Assembly (NCBI GenBank): GCA_036571765.1 | Contig: BROE01000005.1 | Span: 10,590,759-10,654,758 of the forward strand | Reading direction: 5' to 3' | DNA length: 64,000 nucleotides | From: Plecoglossus altivelis | Lineage: Eukaryota > Chordata > Actinopteri > Osmeriformes > Plecoglossidae | In this document: in pieces, positions 1 to 12,919 of the stretch | How the letters are laid out: every line of letters starts with the position of its first letter | Position numbering within the stretch: the first letter of the stretch is position 1 | Translations under genes and position numbers: made by a program | The notes under the pieces: generated by a model | Seen by the model: only the letters and a program-made list of their open reading frames with translations | Databases searched by the model: none | Told to the model about the DNA's origin: nothing

Positions 1-2791
1 AGAGTGTTTGTGTGTCAAGTGGAGAGGATGATGAATGGACATAGAAAGTGTGTATGATATCAGTGTCAGGGTGTGTGTGTGTGTGTTTGTGTGGCCTGCC
101 AGCTGTTTCTCTCAGCCATTCACTTGTATGACTGGGCCCTCCAGTTAACCATCCTCTCTCTGGGAACCTACGGTGCCGGGGAGGAGATCAAAAGGAGAAG
201 CAGAGGGATGATGGAGCGCCCAGCCCCAGCTAGACGCTGTCGATCGCGGGCGCCGGGCTCCTCTTATCACCCTGCCGTCGCTCCCCCTGACGGACTGTGT
301 ACAGAGAGAGAGAGAGCGAGGAGAGGGAGCACCAGGCGCTTTGAAGAGGGAGGATTAAGGCCGGGCCTGTGACACTCACAATAACAAGCCGTCCATGTTC
401 AAGTTAAGGTGCTGGCGGTGAGTTCACGGCACGGCTAGAGGCTGAAGGGTTGAGCTGGAGGAGCATTCCCACCCAGCACAGACAAAAGGGGTAGACCCAT
501 GCCCAATCTTGGGGATAGCTACCCCTCCAGCTACTCCAACAAGGAAGTAGGACAATTCAGCTAAAGACAATCTGACCTTTTTCTTACCCCTTGTTTGTGA
601 ACTTGTGTGCTTGTTTGATATCTACCATTGTGTTTAAGAAGTTACTTTTTCTCTCCATGATCATCATTGGGCTTAAAAGCTTCTTAAGGAATGAGAGTCC
701 CCATACAATGTACCAACATCGCTTCCTGGCTACCAAGTATGCATCCCCTAGAGCAGCAGATATCTTCCTGGCTACCAAGTATGCATCCCCTAGAGCAGCA
801 GATATCTTCCTGGCTACCAAATATGCATCCCCCAGAGCAGCACACATCTTCCTGGCTACCAAGTATGTGTCCCTTAGAGCAGCAGATATCTTGCTGAGCA
901 GTACTCTTAAGGGAGTAGACCTCACTCTGTTGGATCTCCCTGACATCGCTATCCTTGAAAGAGCGCTGATCTTTCACTCTGCCTTCACGCTGTGGATTAA
1001 TTATCTAAACGTTTCCCATATTTTATCCTTAGGATAGAAACCACACACTAGTCACCCTTTAGAGATTGCCCTTCTCTCGATGGCATCCCTCTTACATGTA
1101 TCTGTCATAGAAACCAAGTGTAAGGTTGCTTACTAATATTACGTCTTGGCACACTGTGAATATTCTGCAATATTTTACATCTCTCCATTTACAAATGTGT
1201 AATTGCATCCTGGTTTTTATATTATTTACTTTTAATCATGTTTTTAATCATGTGAAAAACGGATTCTGCTCTCTTTAATTTCAAATAAAGAAGCTTTGTA
1301 CTTGAAACATAGAGTTCTGGGTATCCTTTAGTTTTTTGACTGCACAATGAGCATGGTCCTCTACAAAAATGACTATTATGGTCAAGTAATTTTAATGGCC
1401 AGTATGCCAATGGTGTGTTATATTTAGCACAGAGCAACTTTCCAGCCCTGGAAGAAAATGTTGCTGCCATTAGCTAGTTATCCTATTGCTTTAGCACAGT
1501 CAGCTACACAAAGCTGTGCCTGTTGGAGCTTTTGGAGCAAGGTGGCTAGCTACAACTTTTGTACCAGGGTAACGTTTCATATTTAAGGTACAAATGGAAG
1601 AAAAAAAATTAACACCCAGGTAAACCTTCAAACCCTTTGAAACTACATTTGAGAGATTTCACTCAAATGATTACCACCATTTTAGTTAAGGAACTATAAT
1701 ACTGACGTTATGAGCTCACTTAATAATATGCTGTACATGACTTGGGTCTACAAAGCCTTGTCTTTGTGTCGATTTCTGTCTTGGATAACATGCTTAATCT
1801 GATTTGTTTCAAAATATTACATTACTTAATAGCTGCCACGTTTTACCCCCATAAAGTTGACAAACACTTACTGCACTTTTGGTAAGAGCCTACCTAGCAT
1901 TATTCATTACAGTAATTTCTGTTGCTCTTAAGAGATTGTATTTTCAATGTTGTAACTTTGAATGATAGACACATAGCTTCTCCATGACTAAGCAGCATAA
2001 ACATAGTCTTTTGCTCTGAGAGCTGACTGAAAGTAAGCCTATTCAGGTTTTCCAGCACAGCTGTGTAGTTAAGCGCTGTCTATGCCTTCAAAGGCTTTGA
2101 GGATTCTAAGCGCACTTTATCAGCTGGACAAGGGAAAGCCCATCTTTCACAGTGATGCAGCATTAAAGAAAAATGTGGCGACCTTTTCCATTTTTGACTA
2201 CAAAAAAAAGCCCCATGAGAAATGAGGGGTAGAGGTCGATAGAGAGTGTCGACTCATCTTCTGGTTAATGTCTGAAGGTTTCACTGTCTAATCCATGGGG
2301 GCACATTACATTTAACATACAGACCAGTCGTTTGTGTCTTCAATTACATATTCACTGGTATGGGATTTTTGCTCCTGCATTAGCTGGATGGAAGGGCCTC
2401 AATAGCTGTTAAAAAGTGTGTTGTGATTGGCACTTACCAGTTGGCCATGGCAAATACTAAAATTCAGGTAGCACAAATAATTAATTAGGTATGGAATTCA
2501 GTTTTCTCATAAACTTGCAATGGTAGTATTGGAAAAGCCTTCAAACACTGTTGGTAAACAATATTGAGCAAATTTTGAGTGTAAAAATATTTTTCTAAAT
2601 ACATTACACTGCAAATGAAATGAGGACACATCAATCTCTCAAGTTGGATACCTATCCTATAGGCTTTGCATGAACAGCTTGCTGCATGAACGTCTCAACA
2701 GGAATACACATATAAAGACAATCCCATCTATAAGTACATTGTGTAATGTTTCATGCATTCACTGTGGTGTATATTTGCTATTTGGACTTAC
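1..2791 (-). other. tbx4: tbx4 intron (partial), after the second coding exon
   Basis: This stretch follows the splice donor at 2790-2791 of the second tbx4 coding exon, so it is the start of an intron at least 2.8 kb long. I looked on the minus strand for the next T-box exon (the RMFPSYKVKV... segment of this family) and did not see it. The rest of tbx4 therefore lies left of the window. Apart from a 42-bp minisatellite at 722-889 and a short GT run near 71-90, the sequence is unique and AT-rich with no recognisable gene. Confidence 0.75.
722..889. repeat. 42-bp minisatellite, four tandem copies
   Basis: Four head-to-tail 42-bp units start at 722, 764, 806 and 848 with a few substitutions each. 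Each contains the core CTTCCTGGCTACCAAGTATG followed by a CCC-AGAGCAGCAGATAT-like tail. Because 42 is a multiple of three, several frames stay open on both strands. This produces spurious repeat-bearing open frames of 68 to 148 residues that should not be annotated as genes. Confidence 0.95.
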
Positions 2792-2886
2792 CTGCCTGCT
2801 TTAGTTATGATCATTTCTGTACCAGCCTCATGAAACTTCTTCCATAACTCCCTCTCATGTAAAAGTACCTTGATACTCTCGATATT
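2792..2886 (-). CDS. tbx4: T-box transcription factor Tbx4, second coding exon
   Basis: This 95-nt exon encodes 31 codons plus two bases: NIESIKVLLHERELWKKFHE, then AGTEMIITKAG and the first two bases of the next Arg. This is the amino-terminal start of the T-box DNA-binding domain in the Tbx4/Tbx5 subfamily; the residues ELWKKFHEAGTEMIITKAGR are diagnostic. The minus-strand acceptor is CCCTGTAG at 2887-2894 and the donor is GTAAGT just below 2792. It joins the preceding exon in phase 0 across a 176-nt intron. Tbx4 acts in the nucleus and, from established knowledge, specifies hindlimb or pelvic-fin outgrowth. Tbx5 shares this segment, but the neighbouring tbx2b and bcas3 settle the call as tbx4 because tbx5 pairs with tbx3. 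The rest of the T-box and the C-terminal domain are outside the window. Confidence 0.94.
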
Positions 2887-3062
2887 CTACAGGGAGATGT
2901 TCAAACAGAAAAGAAAACAGTTAGCAAATAGCTGCACTTTACATAATTGTTTATGCTGAGACTGTACACGCAAATATAAAAACTATACTGCAGTCAAAAA
3001 ACAGGTTGTAGACATTTTATCTACAGGCAGCTTTCTGTTTTGTCTAGCGACCTATTTTTTAC

Positions 3063-3206
3063 CTGGTTAGGTTCATTGCCCTGAGGGATGCTGGGAGTTG
3101 TAGGCAGGCCCAGATGTGAAGGGTTAGGGACAAGTTCTGGGGGCCCTTCGGTCTGGGCCCCAGTCACACTGTCATCCGTCACAACTGAGGCCTTCTCCTG
3201 GAGCAT
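3063..3206 (-). CDS. tbx4: T-box transcription factor Tbx4, first coding exon with ATG
   Basis: The exon carries 48 codons starting MLQEKASVVTDDSVTGAQ and ending SIPQGNEPNQ, followed by a GTAAAA donor at 3057-3062. The MLQ(E/D)K start is typical of Tbx4 proteins. The rest is a low-complexity, Pro-rich and acidic leader that precedes the T-box and has no catalytic or binding motif. The reading frame passes exactly into the next exon in phase 0. Upstream of the ATG the minus strand reads TTGCTCCCATATAG then AG-ATG, a plausible splice acceptor only two bases from the start codon. The 5' UTR is therefore probably supplied by a separate non-coding exon to the right. The gene runs leftwards and is truncated by the window edge. 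Confidence 0.92.
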
Positions 3207-4139
3207 CTCTATATGGGAGCAAAGAGATACTATTTTCCATCATTTCCCACTCCCTCGTGTGAATCAATACATTGCTTATGAATCAAACAGTCACACACAA
3301 GCTGACAGTTGTACTAGCACTTGACACATTTTATTTGACATCAATAATACAAAAATACATTTGTAAACCGAGATTTGGGTTTGGCAAAACTAATTGCAAT
3401 CCTTTACTGTAAGGCTGCAATTAATCATTTGTTTTTAATAATAATATTACCATAATATTATTGTTGGACATCTGTGATGTCTACCAAGTAATAAACCTTC
3501 CATTACATGTTTGGTCTTTATTAAACTTAGTTAACAGATCACACATATACCAAAGCATAAAACCTAGATTTGTTTTCTGCCCCTCGATACATTAAACATA
3601 AATTAATGCCAGCAAATTAGAAGTTTGAAGATCATTGATGGTTGCTAAGTGTGGACATTTTTTGTCTACTGGAAACAATGATACTAGTTTTGGTTGAACC
3701 GGGCCCCAAGACTAGTTGTTGTTTTTAAACATTTCAGAAATTAGTTACATCTTGGTAAAATCATTTCAGAATTATTGCTGATTTCAATAGAAATTGACTT
3801 GTTTTGTGTTATTGAAAGTCAGTGTATTTTTGGAAATTGGTTTTCATAAGTTCGAAGTTCTTTAGTTGATTCTGGATGCTCTGCTTATTTTCATTGCCTT
3901 TAGATGGTGGATCAGTATTTCCATTTCTATGTTGAACGCTGGATTGATTATAATTACCAATTTGCAAGGTAGTCTTGAGAAACGTGAGGCACCACCTCAT
4001 TTCTCAACCAAGACTGCCAAGACCCCTTCCACGGGGTCAAGATCCATTTGTTCTTAAGAATTGTTTGATTAAATATTTACACTCCTAGCATTGCAGCGGC
4101 TCAGTTTTATGTAACAGGGCTAAACACTGTTCATTCCAT

Positions 4140-4620
4140 TAGCCGAGGTCATCCAGCTGAGTTTCCCTCTCTCACGGCTCTCAGGGCCCTGAAACAAACA
4201 TCGCAAAAGAGCCAGCAGAAACTGAGAGAGAGCTGCACTCCACTCAGTGTGCTGCTGGGCCCTCTGAAACGGTTTCCTGGTTTTCCCAGCTCACGCAGAA
4301 CGACTTGTCCATTCCTGCAGTTTGCACCCGACCCTTAATCTCAGGCGTGTAAACAATGTGAGTGCACACTCTTGAGGATAAAAGGCAAGAAGCGGCTCCT
4401 AGTGTAAACCTGCGTAGACATTTGCAAAACCTAATAAAGATAAGGTCTGACAGGCACGGCTAGGCCTTCCGCAAATTGGGCGCGGGGTTGTTTTACAGTG
4501 TGAATCGGGGCCTTTCACTTACCCTGTTTAACTAAGCACAGTGAGCGGGCGCTCTGTTTATAACACTGTCAATCTGGGACATATAATCCGCTAAACTTTT
4601 CATGGCATATACTCCTCTGT
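4140..4620 (-). promoter_or_regulatory. candidate tbx4 promoter or 5' non-coding exon region
   Basis: Lying about 1.3 kb upstream of the tbx4 ATG, this stretch is more GC-rich than its surroundings and free of simple repeats. On the minus strand it contains a strong donor-like word (AACAGG followed by GTAAGTG, 4516-4527) and a TATAAA word at 4557-4562. The tbx4 start codon sits two bases after an acceptor-like sequence, so a non-coding first exon is expected somewhere upstream and this is the best candidate I see. The TATAAA is too close to the donor to give a normal-sized exon, so the two signals may not belong together. This is inference only; cDNA or CAGE data would decide it. Confidence 0.3.
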
Positions 4621-7600
4621 TTAGTCAGTTAGCTTTTCTCACTTCCCGCATTGTCAATCTGATACGCTAAGGGGTATCCATAAAGTGATGTGTCTTAGAG
4701 TTAAATCTATGATTATGGATTGCTATTATAAATTTGGGTGAGCGGTATTTTTTGGTCTAGTATTTTGAAGCGTATAGCTTTATTACAATTGGTCTCGTAT
4801 ATCTGTCCTCATGGCATCAGCATGTAGCATAACACGTGCGCACACCTACAGCATGGGGTGTGACAATAGGTTCATCGGTTGTACGGTGTGCGCATGCAAG
4901 TGTGCTTTTGTATATGCCTGTCTACACACGTGAATGTACATACAGTAAGAGTGTTTATGTGTTTGTTTTTTGTTTGTGTTCTGCTTTAAACGAATAGATA
5001 TGATGCATATTATTGAGACAGCTGCCACGTATTTCAGTGTGACCTGCCATTTTGTGCTCCAGTCTGAATCCTTTAGTGTACTGCACGGAGAGAATAAGGC
5101 CCAAACCTCAGCAAGTCCAAGCTGCAGCATTTTCACACCTGTACACTGGATCTGTCTTGTTACTTTGGTGATCTTATAGCTTGTCATAAAACCCCTGAAG
5201 AATCCAATCTAAGGCCAATCATTCTGGACACGATAGTCAATTCTAAATTCATGGAATATCAAGCACCAATAATCAACCCTATCTTTGCCTCAAAGCTGTG
5301 TCCCTTCACAGACAGGTTAATGCCACCAAAACCAAAGGGATTTGACTAACTGGAAAAACCTCACATTTGCATGGATTACAGGAACCCCGCATAAGGTATA
5401 AAAACGCGGTCTTCCACTTAACATAAAACATTAAATGTCCAGATTCTAAAAGACATTTGAAGATAAACACAGTAAAAACTAATGATTTGTTCGAAAATTA
5501 CAAAAATAAACATTTATCAATTGTATCCTCAATTCTATTTTTTTATCAAGTGTTATTGTTACGCATATCATTTTGGATTAACATGTAGGTAACCATGAAA
5601 GAACAATCTATTTCATATATTTAGGTTATTGAATCTTCATAGGTTCCTAAATACATGTGTCATTATATATTTTGATTTGTTTATTATGAGTTGTTGTAAT
5701 AACATGACTGTATTTGAGAGTGATTGTGATTTATAGTGATACTGAACAGTCATAGTCAATTTTACTATCTTATGTTTATTATGGTATTTATTATATCATA
5801 TCATGTACAAAGAATATTGTTCTAGATAGTATTTGATAGACTTCTTTCATATTAAAAACCTAATGTATTATAACCTTTTGAAATGTTAAAGCAGAAAAAT
5901 AGGTTACTACTTATATTTGCAAGATAATTTATTGATATTTGGCCATTGTGTTTTCTATCAGTGAACGTGTTTACATTCTGAAAACATTTAATTACATTTA
6001 TATGCTCCATTGCTAGTCCATGCCATTGAAATATGATGGAAATTCAGTCAGTACTCTATTATCTTTGACCATTGGATCCACTTCTTTTAAGGGTGTATCA
6101 GAAACTGTTGCACATCCATTTAACGAAGTACAATTCCATAACCTTCCATCCTTGTTTACATTAACCTAACCTCATCACTTTCTCCGCTCGCTAATTCAAT
6201 TGGCAGATAATGCGTGAGAAAAAAACGATCTAATCTAATCTCATTATTGCTCAGCCGAAGGACTGCTACTTTGTGCTGGCTATACAAGCATGCTGATACT
6301 GAAGATAAACAGCTGTAGTATACTGTACCTCATGAAATATTACGAGCTGAAATCCATCTCTTTCCCAAAGAAAATGTTCTGCACAAACGCAACTTCGAGG
6401 AGTTATGCTCCTTTGGGACGTAGCCTACATTTGTTGCAGGTCCTCTGGCATCGCATGTTAATTGACCTGCTTATATTTTCGCTATAACGGTAAGTATAAA
6501 CTCCTGGTCACGCGTGAACGCTCGTGTTAACCGTTCCGTTATATGCATCTACGCTCATGTACTCTCTGCGCGTGTGCAGTGCGGGTTAAGCTTCGGGGGA
6601 ATTTACTAGGCTACGTGATGTTTTCTCAGAATCACACAAAACATTTTTTTATTGCTCGACCCCTTGCTTTAGTAAAACATTCGTTGGATTGAATTATTTG
6701 GCTCATTTATTAACCCACTCCCTCCCTCTCGCCGATGCAGCCCTGACGTTGCTGAAAGTGCCATGCACCACTTGTGAGGACTCTACTCCACCAAAGAGGT
6801 GTATTGGACTAATAATTGCTATTGGAGGTATTAATACAATCCCTCTCGTTTCGAAACACTTGCCAATGTTCATTTTCAACCATGAAAATCCAATAATTCC
6901 TTTAAAATACCAAGAGCGTTCTCATCGGTTAGTCTACATTTCATGCACTGATCACATTTTCTTCCCTTTTGTTGTAAATTGGTTCAATTTCTGATAACGA
7001 TGCTGCCTATACGGTCTTGTCGGAAAAGATCAATTTAGCTCATAAAACAACGAAGACATGGAAATTGTGGTGGCTCATTCCAAAATTGGAGTAGAGTAGA
7101 TGCGGCCCTACCTGTGAGGTGAGCCGTGGTCAAATCACGTTTCTCATGTCAAGGACTGTCCATTTTAAGAAAGCTGATTAGACGCTGGTGAAGACTATTG
7201 TTCAGTGCACTATTCTGTGAAGCTTAGGGCTAGAACCCCTATTACCTAGCGCTGTCCGGCCATGCTTGTTCTCGTCTCAAGCGATGCAGTCATGGCTGTA
7301 GCCTTTGACACAAAAACTTTCTTACATTTTCTGGTGAAATATGGTTGTGGTTTTAGGGTAAATGGGTTGAAGCTAAGGCTGAAAGACTATAAATCAAGTT
7401 AGAAGCTGGTGAGTCGGTGGGAGTTTGACTTACATTTGTTGGTGACATGACCAAATGAACGAGAACAGACCAAATATCCTCCCAGTGACAGTTTGTCATT
7501 TCTCTTAAGGTGTTTGCTTAATATTTGTCACCCAACAGGCCTATTGCTAACATAACAATCATTCCACAAAATTGTCTTCAAATAAGTTCTGATAGCCTTA

Positions 7601-10600
7601 TCATTTTAGTCGCAGATTTGGTTTGAAATTTGAAGGGATTTTTAACGGCAAATACCCCTTAGACTCCTAATGTCCATACTGTTTGGTGTCTATGTTTGTT
7701 GAAAACGTAAATGGCATTTCATACAGGCCTGGTTATCTTTGCATCGGATTTCAACCGTGCTGATGGGAGGCCAAGTAGCCTAAAATGCAGGCAAACTTGC
7801 GAGTTTTTGATAGATCGAATAGGCTACTCGTTGACCTGCGATTTGGTTTGAAAAAGAATAACATTTACATGAGAGAAATACTAAAATGAAAACATTAGGA
7901 CTGTTAGTTGCGTGCACTCCTGCCCAATAAGAATAACGATTTTTATATTTACTGGTGTTTGTTTCTTATTCTAAGTATTAGTGAATAAAGTAATGCTTTT
8001 AATTTTGCGATGTCAAATATCTTCTTGAAGTAAAGCAGAAATGGTTGCCTCTAAATTGTGTGGCGCGAAAAGGCCAAAGCCTTCAGATGAGGGCCTGCTG
8101 ATAACGCGGGACACAGGCAATACTATTTTAAAAGAATTCAACGTCAGTAAGTTTATACATACACCACATTGGCTTATTAGGTACAAATTGATACGTATTT
8201 GGGCTTAAATTGTAAACGACTTTAATTAGCCTATCATGTCGAACTTTAAAATGAACCCAAAGTTAAACTCCATGCCCGTTCATCATGTTAAAATAGCATA
8301 CAGGAAGTAAATATTAGGACTACATTTGTTATAATTTGTCTACCATGGAAATCAAATACGAACATATGCCTCACAATGTTTCATAATTTTCACAGATATC
8401 TGTATATATCAAGTTGTTACCTGGACGTGATCGCAGGGCCCGTCTATCGAACTTGACCTCTGTAGCCTATAGTCCGTGAATGTCCTATTCTTGGGGGAAT
8501 CTCAAGCCGTCTTACTGACCCCAGCCGCGGTATATAGGTTGCTGCTATAAAATGGTTGATTTTTTTATAGGGGCTGATTTGAGCTGCCTCTCTGAAAGGG
8601 AATTTAAACTTCATTCACTCCCACCGTCACGTGGTGTTAAAATTAGGAACAGCAGTAGACCGAAGGGTGGTTGTGGTAGACTTGGAGCTGTTCATGTTAC
8701 CGGGAATGGTGTTGAACATAGTTCAAACATCAAGTTTACTCACCCATAGTTTGTAAAGGGTCAAACCTTTTCGTTTTGTTTAGTTAATATTTTTTAAACG
8801 TCTGTTCATTATATGATATTGTCCATGGATGGACATTTTTGTATCCAATATGAAAGTTTCCTATTTTTTCGACCGTAGATTTCTAGATTTCATTGACAGA
8901 AGCCTGTTGAATGTGCCCTCAGGATACTCAATCACCATTCAAACAATATACAAATATTTATTGGTTCCTTGAAATGTATTTTCTTAAGTGTACATGGAGA
9001 GGAACGGGCATGCCACGTTATTAATGATATAGACTAAATATCAAATTAAGTTCAAGAAAGGTTACGAAGTTTGAGTTAAAAGTATTAATCAAAGTAAATC
9101 AACAACAACGATTTTAAACGAAGTGACCTGACTTAATAAAATGCCATGAAGCATTGGACATACACAACACTCTTAATTAGTTTCAGTCAATTTTGACGAA
9201 ATTTGGTAGTATTTAGTTTGAACAAGACAACTTCGGTAATTATGGATTTTTACACTATCTACTTCAAATGATAAATATGTTCGTTGTAATAGGAGACCGG
9301 TTTCTTTTGGTTTTGATTTATTATCTAGCAAGCTACATAAACTTAATAGTTTTCAACTCGTGTTCTTTCTCTGTCTGTCATTCAACTCACTTCTTTTATC
9401 AAGTTGTTTACACCAAATTAGTTGCCACTTTCCACCTCTCCAACACTGGCACATGGCACACAATTGAATAAAAATTACTTTATGACTTATAAAACTTATG
9501 AACATGAAATTTGTAATCTTTTGTTACCTTTCCTGCTTTTTATTTATGTATTGTCTTGTTGAGTAGGCATTTGAGAAACAACAACAGTGTCACTGGAGAA
9601 TAAATTCTCCATCGACTGATTTACAGCAATGGGAGTCTAGGTTTTTCTTTCCTTGAGAAAGCATTTTCCTATGTAATTGGCAGCGAGGGACGGTGGGGTC
9701 ACTGCTAATAAACAACTAAAGAAGGGTGACGTGGTTCCGCAGGGCCTTTTGGTTTCACCTCTCATGTCTTTTTTTCGTAATTTTCTTGAGGTGTTCTGTC
9801 TCCAAGACCGTGGTCATTTTTATGGTCAAAATTTATTCAATTGTGGTTAAACACACCTCTAGTTCTTAGATGATTATTGGTTTAGCACACTGCTTCACAG
9901 AAGCTATCCCCCCCCCCTCTCTGGTGTGAGGCCCACCATTGCATAAACCCAGTGGCACTAAGTGGTTGTTTAATCTCATTTGGCCAATGGCTGGCTCGAT
10001 TTGGCCACTGCTTGTCACAGATTGGTGGTGCTGTCTGTTTTTGGTGCTCTGCTGTTGTCTGCTCCAGAGAACTGTACCCGTAGAGCATCATGGGAAACCG
10101 CAAACTGTCCTCTACATTGCCTGTTTATTAGAACAGATTAACTGCGGCAGGGTAATGATGATGTGATGATACTATCTCAAAGAATTATACACGTCCATTT
10201 ATAATTTTTATGTTGGCTCTTACATATTTATTTGATTCAGTTGCGTGTCATTTTTGGACTGCTTTATATATGCCTATATTGAGTTTTAGGATATGTAGAT
10301 CTATTGCAGTATTAATCGAATAGCAAGTCTGTTAGGGATTGTTTTACTGTTTATTTATTACGGGGGGTTTTTATTCAGTAGATTCAATTCAAGTTTGTGA
10401 TTATAAGTCAATGACTGTTTTCCAGGTGCAGACATCAGTCCCATCATTTCGACTGTAAGAACAGCAAGAGACTGAACATGGATTCAATGGTACCCTCGAT
10501 TTAAGAAGCTATTTGTTGCTATGGCTATTGAGCTGTAGCTTTTCTCCAAAAATCTCCAAGTCTTGGCTGGTGATTCTGGCAAGGCATATTGTTGGGCAAC

Positions 10601-12395
10601 CATACAGTGAAGCTCTTGGCACCATTGGAATTCAGAATGTGATTCCTCAGAAACTAAATGGGGGATTCAGTCAAACCACTGCTGACTGACTGTATTTTCT
10701 GAAAGGGTTGTTTCTGTTTCTCCCCCTCTAAACCCAGTCGTTGTTTATTTCAATCTTAAGTAACATTGTACTGTTGCGTTGTTTGAAATATGTCAAAAAG
10801 TAAGTATGCTTAATTTGGAAAGCAAAAGCACATAGGCCAAGTAGCCTTGTGGTCTAATTAAATATCCACCCTTTAACCCTCTGGGGTCAATTACTTAAAA
10901 ATGTGTTTGTTTGTTGGTCGAATTTGGATGGGAAATGCATTTGAGTTGAGTCAATGTTTGTCAAACAAATAATTTTCCAAAGGTCACTGTTTTGAATAGA
11001 GAGTCTGTATTTTCATACATTCTACAGTGTTTAGAGGACAGTATAAATCATAAGACATTAGTCTCATGTAAGTTACAATTAAGGTCTGACTAAACCCTTT
11101 CAAACTTTTAATTAGATGTAAATATATACTTCATAAATGTGTTGTGTATATGTACAAGCAAAATATAATATTTTGTCAAGTTATGGATTATGTATTTGCT
11201 GATAAATTCTGAATCATATTTTATGTTCTAGCACTCTGGTACAACAGTTACTGTGATAGGTAATATGTCCTCTTTCTTCTTTGCAGTCTACAATACAGAT
11301 GAATATTAACGTTATTTAATTCTGAGTTGATTTTTTATGATTCCCATATGAAACATGTATGCAAATACAGACACAGTCTTGAAAAGACAAGCAAACAAAA
11401 TACATTTGTAACAATATTGTTTAATAAAAGTATTTCACAAAAAGCTCACAATTACCTGGAGAATAAGTTCATGCTAGGCTCAATTTAAATGCTCAATACA
11501 GAGTTTTGCGTCCGTCAATACAATGTACCTTTAGCGTTGCTGATGTAGACAGGCTATGCTAATAAACAAAACTAAATGCAAACAAACATAAACCATCAAT
11601 AGCTAGTTACCCCTTGAGGTATGGGAAAACATTTTGACAATCACTAGGGTCTCGCCCGTACCATAATGTGGCTCTCTTGGGGGTAGAGCTAACTCAAGCT
11701 CTCTTGACATCGTCTGGCATTTCATCAAGGCAAATAGACAGTTTGAAAACATGATTTAGGATTGTCAAGAACAAAATGTAACTTTGGACGCAGCCTGTCA
11801 AGTAGCACAGGGTGTCTTGGTACAAATCTCAACAAAAAAACCCACATGGTTGTTTAGCCTCAGACTAGCCACAGGGGGACAGACAGACTCACATTCCTTT
11901 CTGAGTGTGTAGGTACTGATGAGTTTGGTTCAACAATCTCTGCTCGAAAGTCAGGACTGAAGAGATACTGGATAATAATGTCTTAAATGACGTATAGTTT
12001 TTTTTCTTCCTTTTTTTGCATTCTTCATGTGCACTTGTTGGTCATGTGCATAACACCATTTTAAAAAAAAAGCTTTACAACAATGTTTTTGTGCATCTGG
12101 CAAATAACCTTGCACACTTTTGAAATAGCTCCCAATAATATAAGGAACACTCAGTGACTTTGCATTATTGTTGGACCAGTGTCATGCTCTTTCCTGGATC
12201 TCGCGGTGATAATAAGCCCTCCAGATCTTTGAAGTGGAGCCATGTTTGCATTGTTACCATTTAGTTCATAGCAGTGCTTGATGATATTAGTGTCAGGGTC
12301 AATTGTTGTACTTGGTTGATTTAGGTATCACTCTCAGTGAGGGATAAGTAGGCATCATGTGCTATGTGGTTCAGGATCCGGTCAATGCTTTTATC

Positions 12396-12660
12396 TCTGC
12401 ACACACAAACAATCTTACTTATACTTACACCCATTTATCCACTCACACACACATACTCACACACAGACACTGTAGTCTCTTACATATACACATACATACT
12501 ATTGTCTGCACACACACTCTGATTATTATAGTTTTTTGTACTCACTCAGACATCCACACACCAAAGACCTGTCCACACATACACACACCAAAGACCTGTC
12601 CACACATACACACCAAAGACCTGTCCACACATACACACACCTCTACTTCTGTTCACCGCC
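12396..12660. repeat. CA-rich tract with about three ~26-bp tandem units
   Basis: An imperfect CACA/TACA tract ends in about three tandem units built on CACCAAAGACCTGTCCACAC (about 12559-12635). It is one of the few simple-repeat tracts in the otherwise repeat-poor spacer between tbx2b and tbx4. The 102-residue open frame across it (Thr/His-rich) is a product of the repeat and not a gene. Confidence 0.85.
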
Positions 12661-12873
12661 TCTGATCCCTAATCATGTGACACGACAGACATGGGACATG
12701 GTTTAACCATCCAACATCACACAGCTCTCCAAGCCTGGTCCTCACCAATGGCGCTTGGACCTCCCAACAAGTGGGCTCCTTCTAAGCCATATTTCCCTCT
12801 TCCTGTGTATCCTCTTTTTAACACCCGTGCATCTTGACAGACCTTATCATCTGCAAAAACACCAAACCACAGA

Positions 12874-12919
12874 GGGGGCGGGGCGGGGGGCGGGGGGGGG
12901 GGGGGGGGGGGGGGGGGGG
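12874..12919. repeat. G-rich tract ending in a 28-base poly-G run
   Basis: A G-rich lead-in (GGGGGCGGGGCGGGGGGC) is followed by 28 uninterrupted G residues at 12892-12919. Such runs can form G-quadruplexes, and they are also places where assemblies are unreliable, so the exact length should not be trusted. Confidence 0.9.

Noticed and set aside
722..889. CRISPR array
   Set aside because: Direct repeats are contiguous without unique spacers and the genome is vertebrate.
591..1037. 148-residue open frame on the plus strand, and frames opposite it
   Set aside because: They run through a 42-bp minisatellite whose length is a multiple of three; no family resemblance or splice context.
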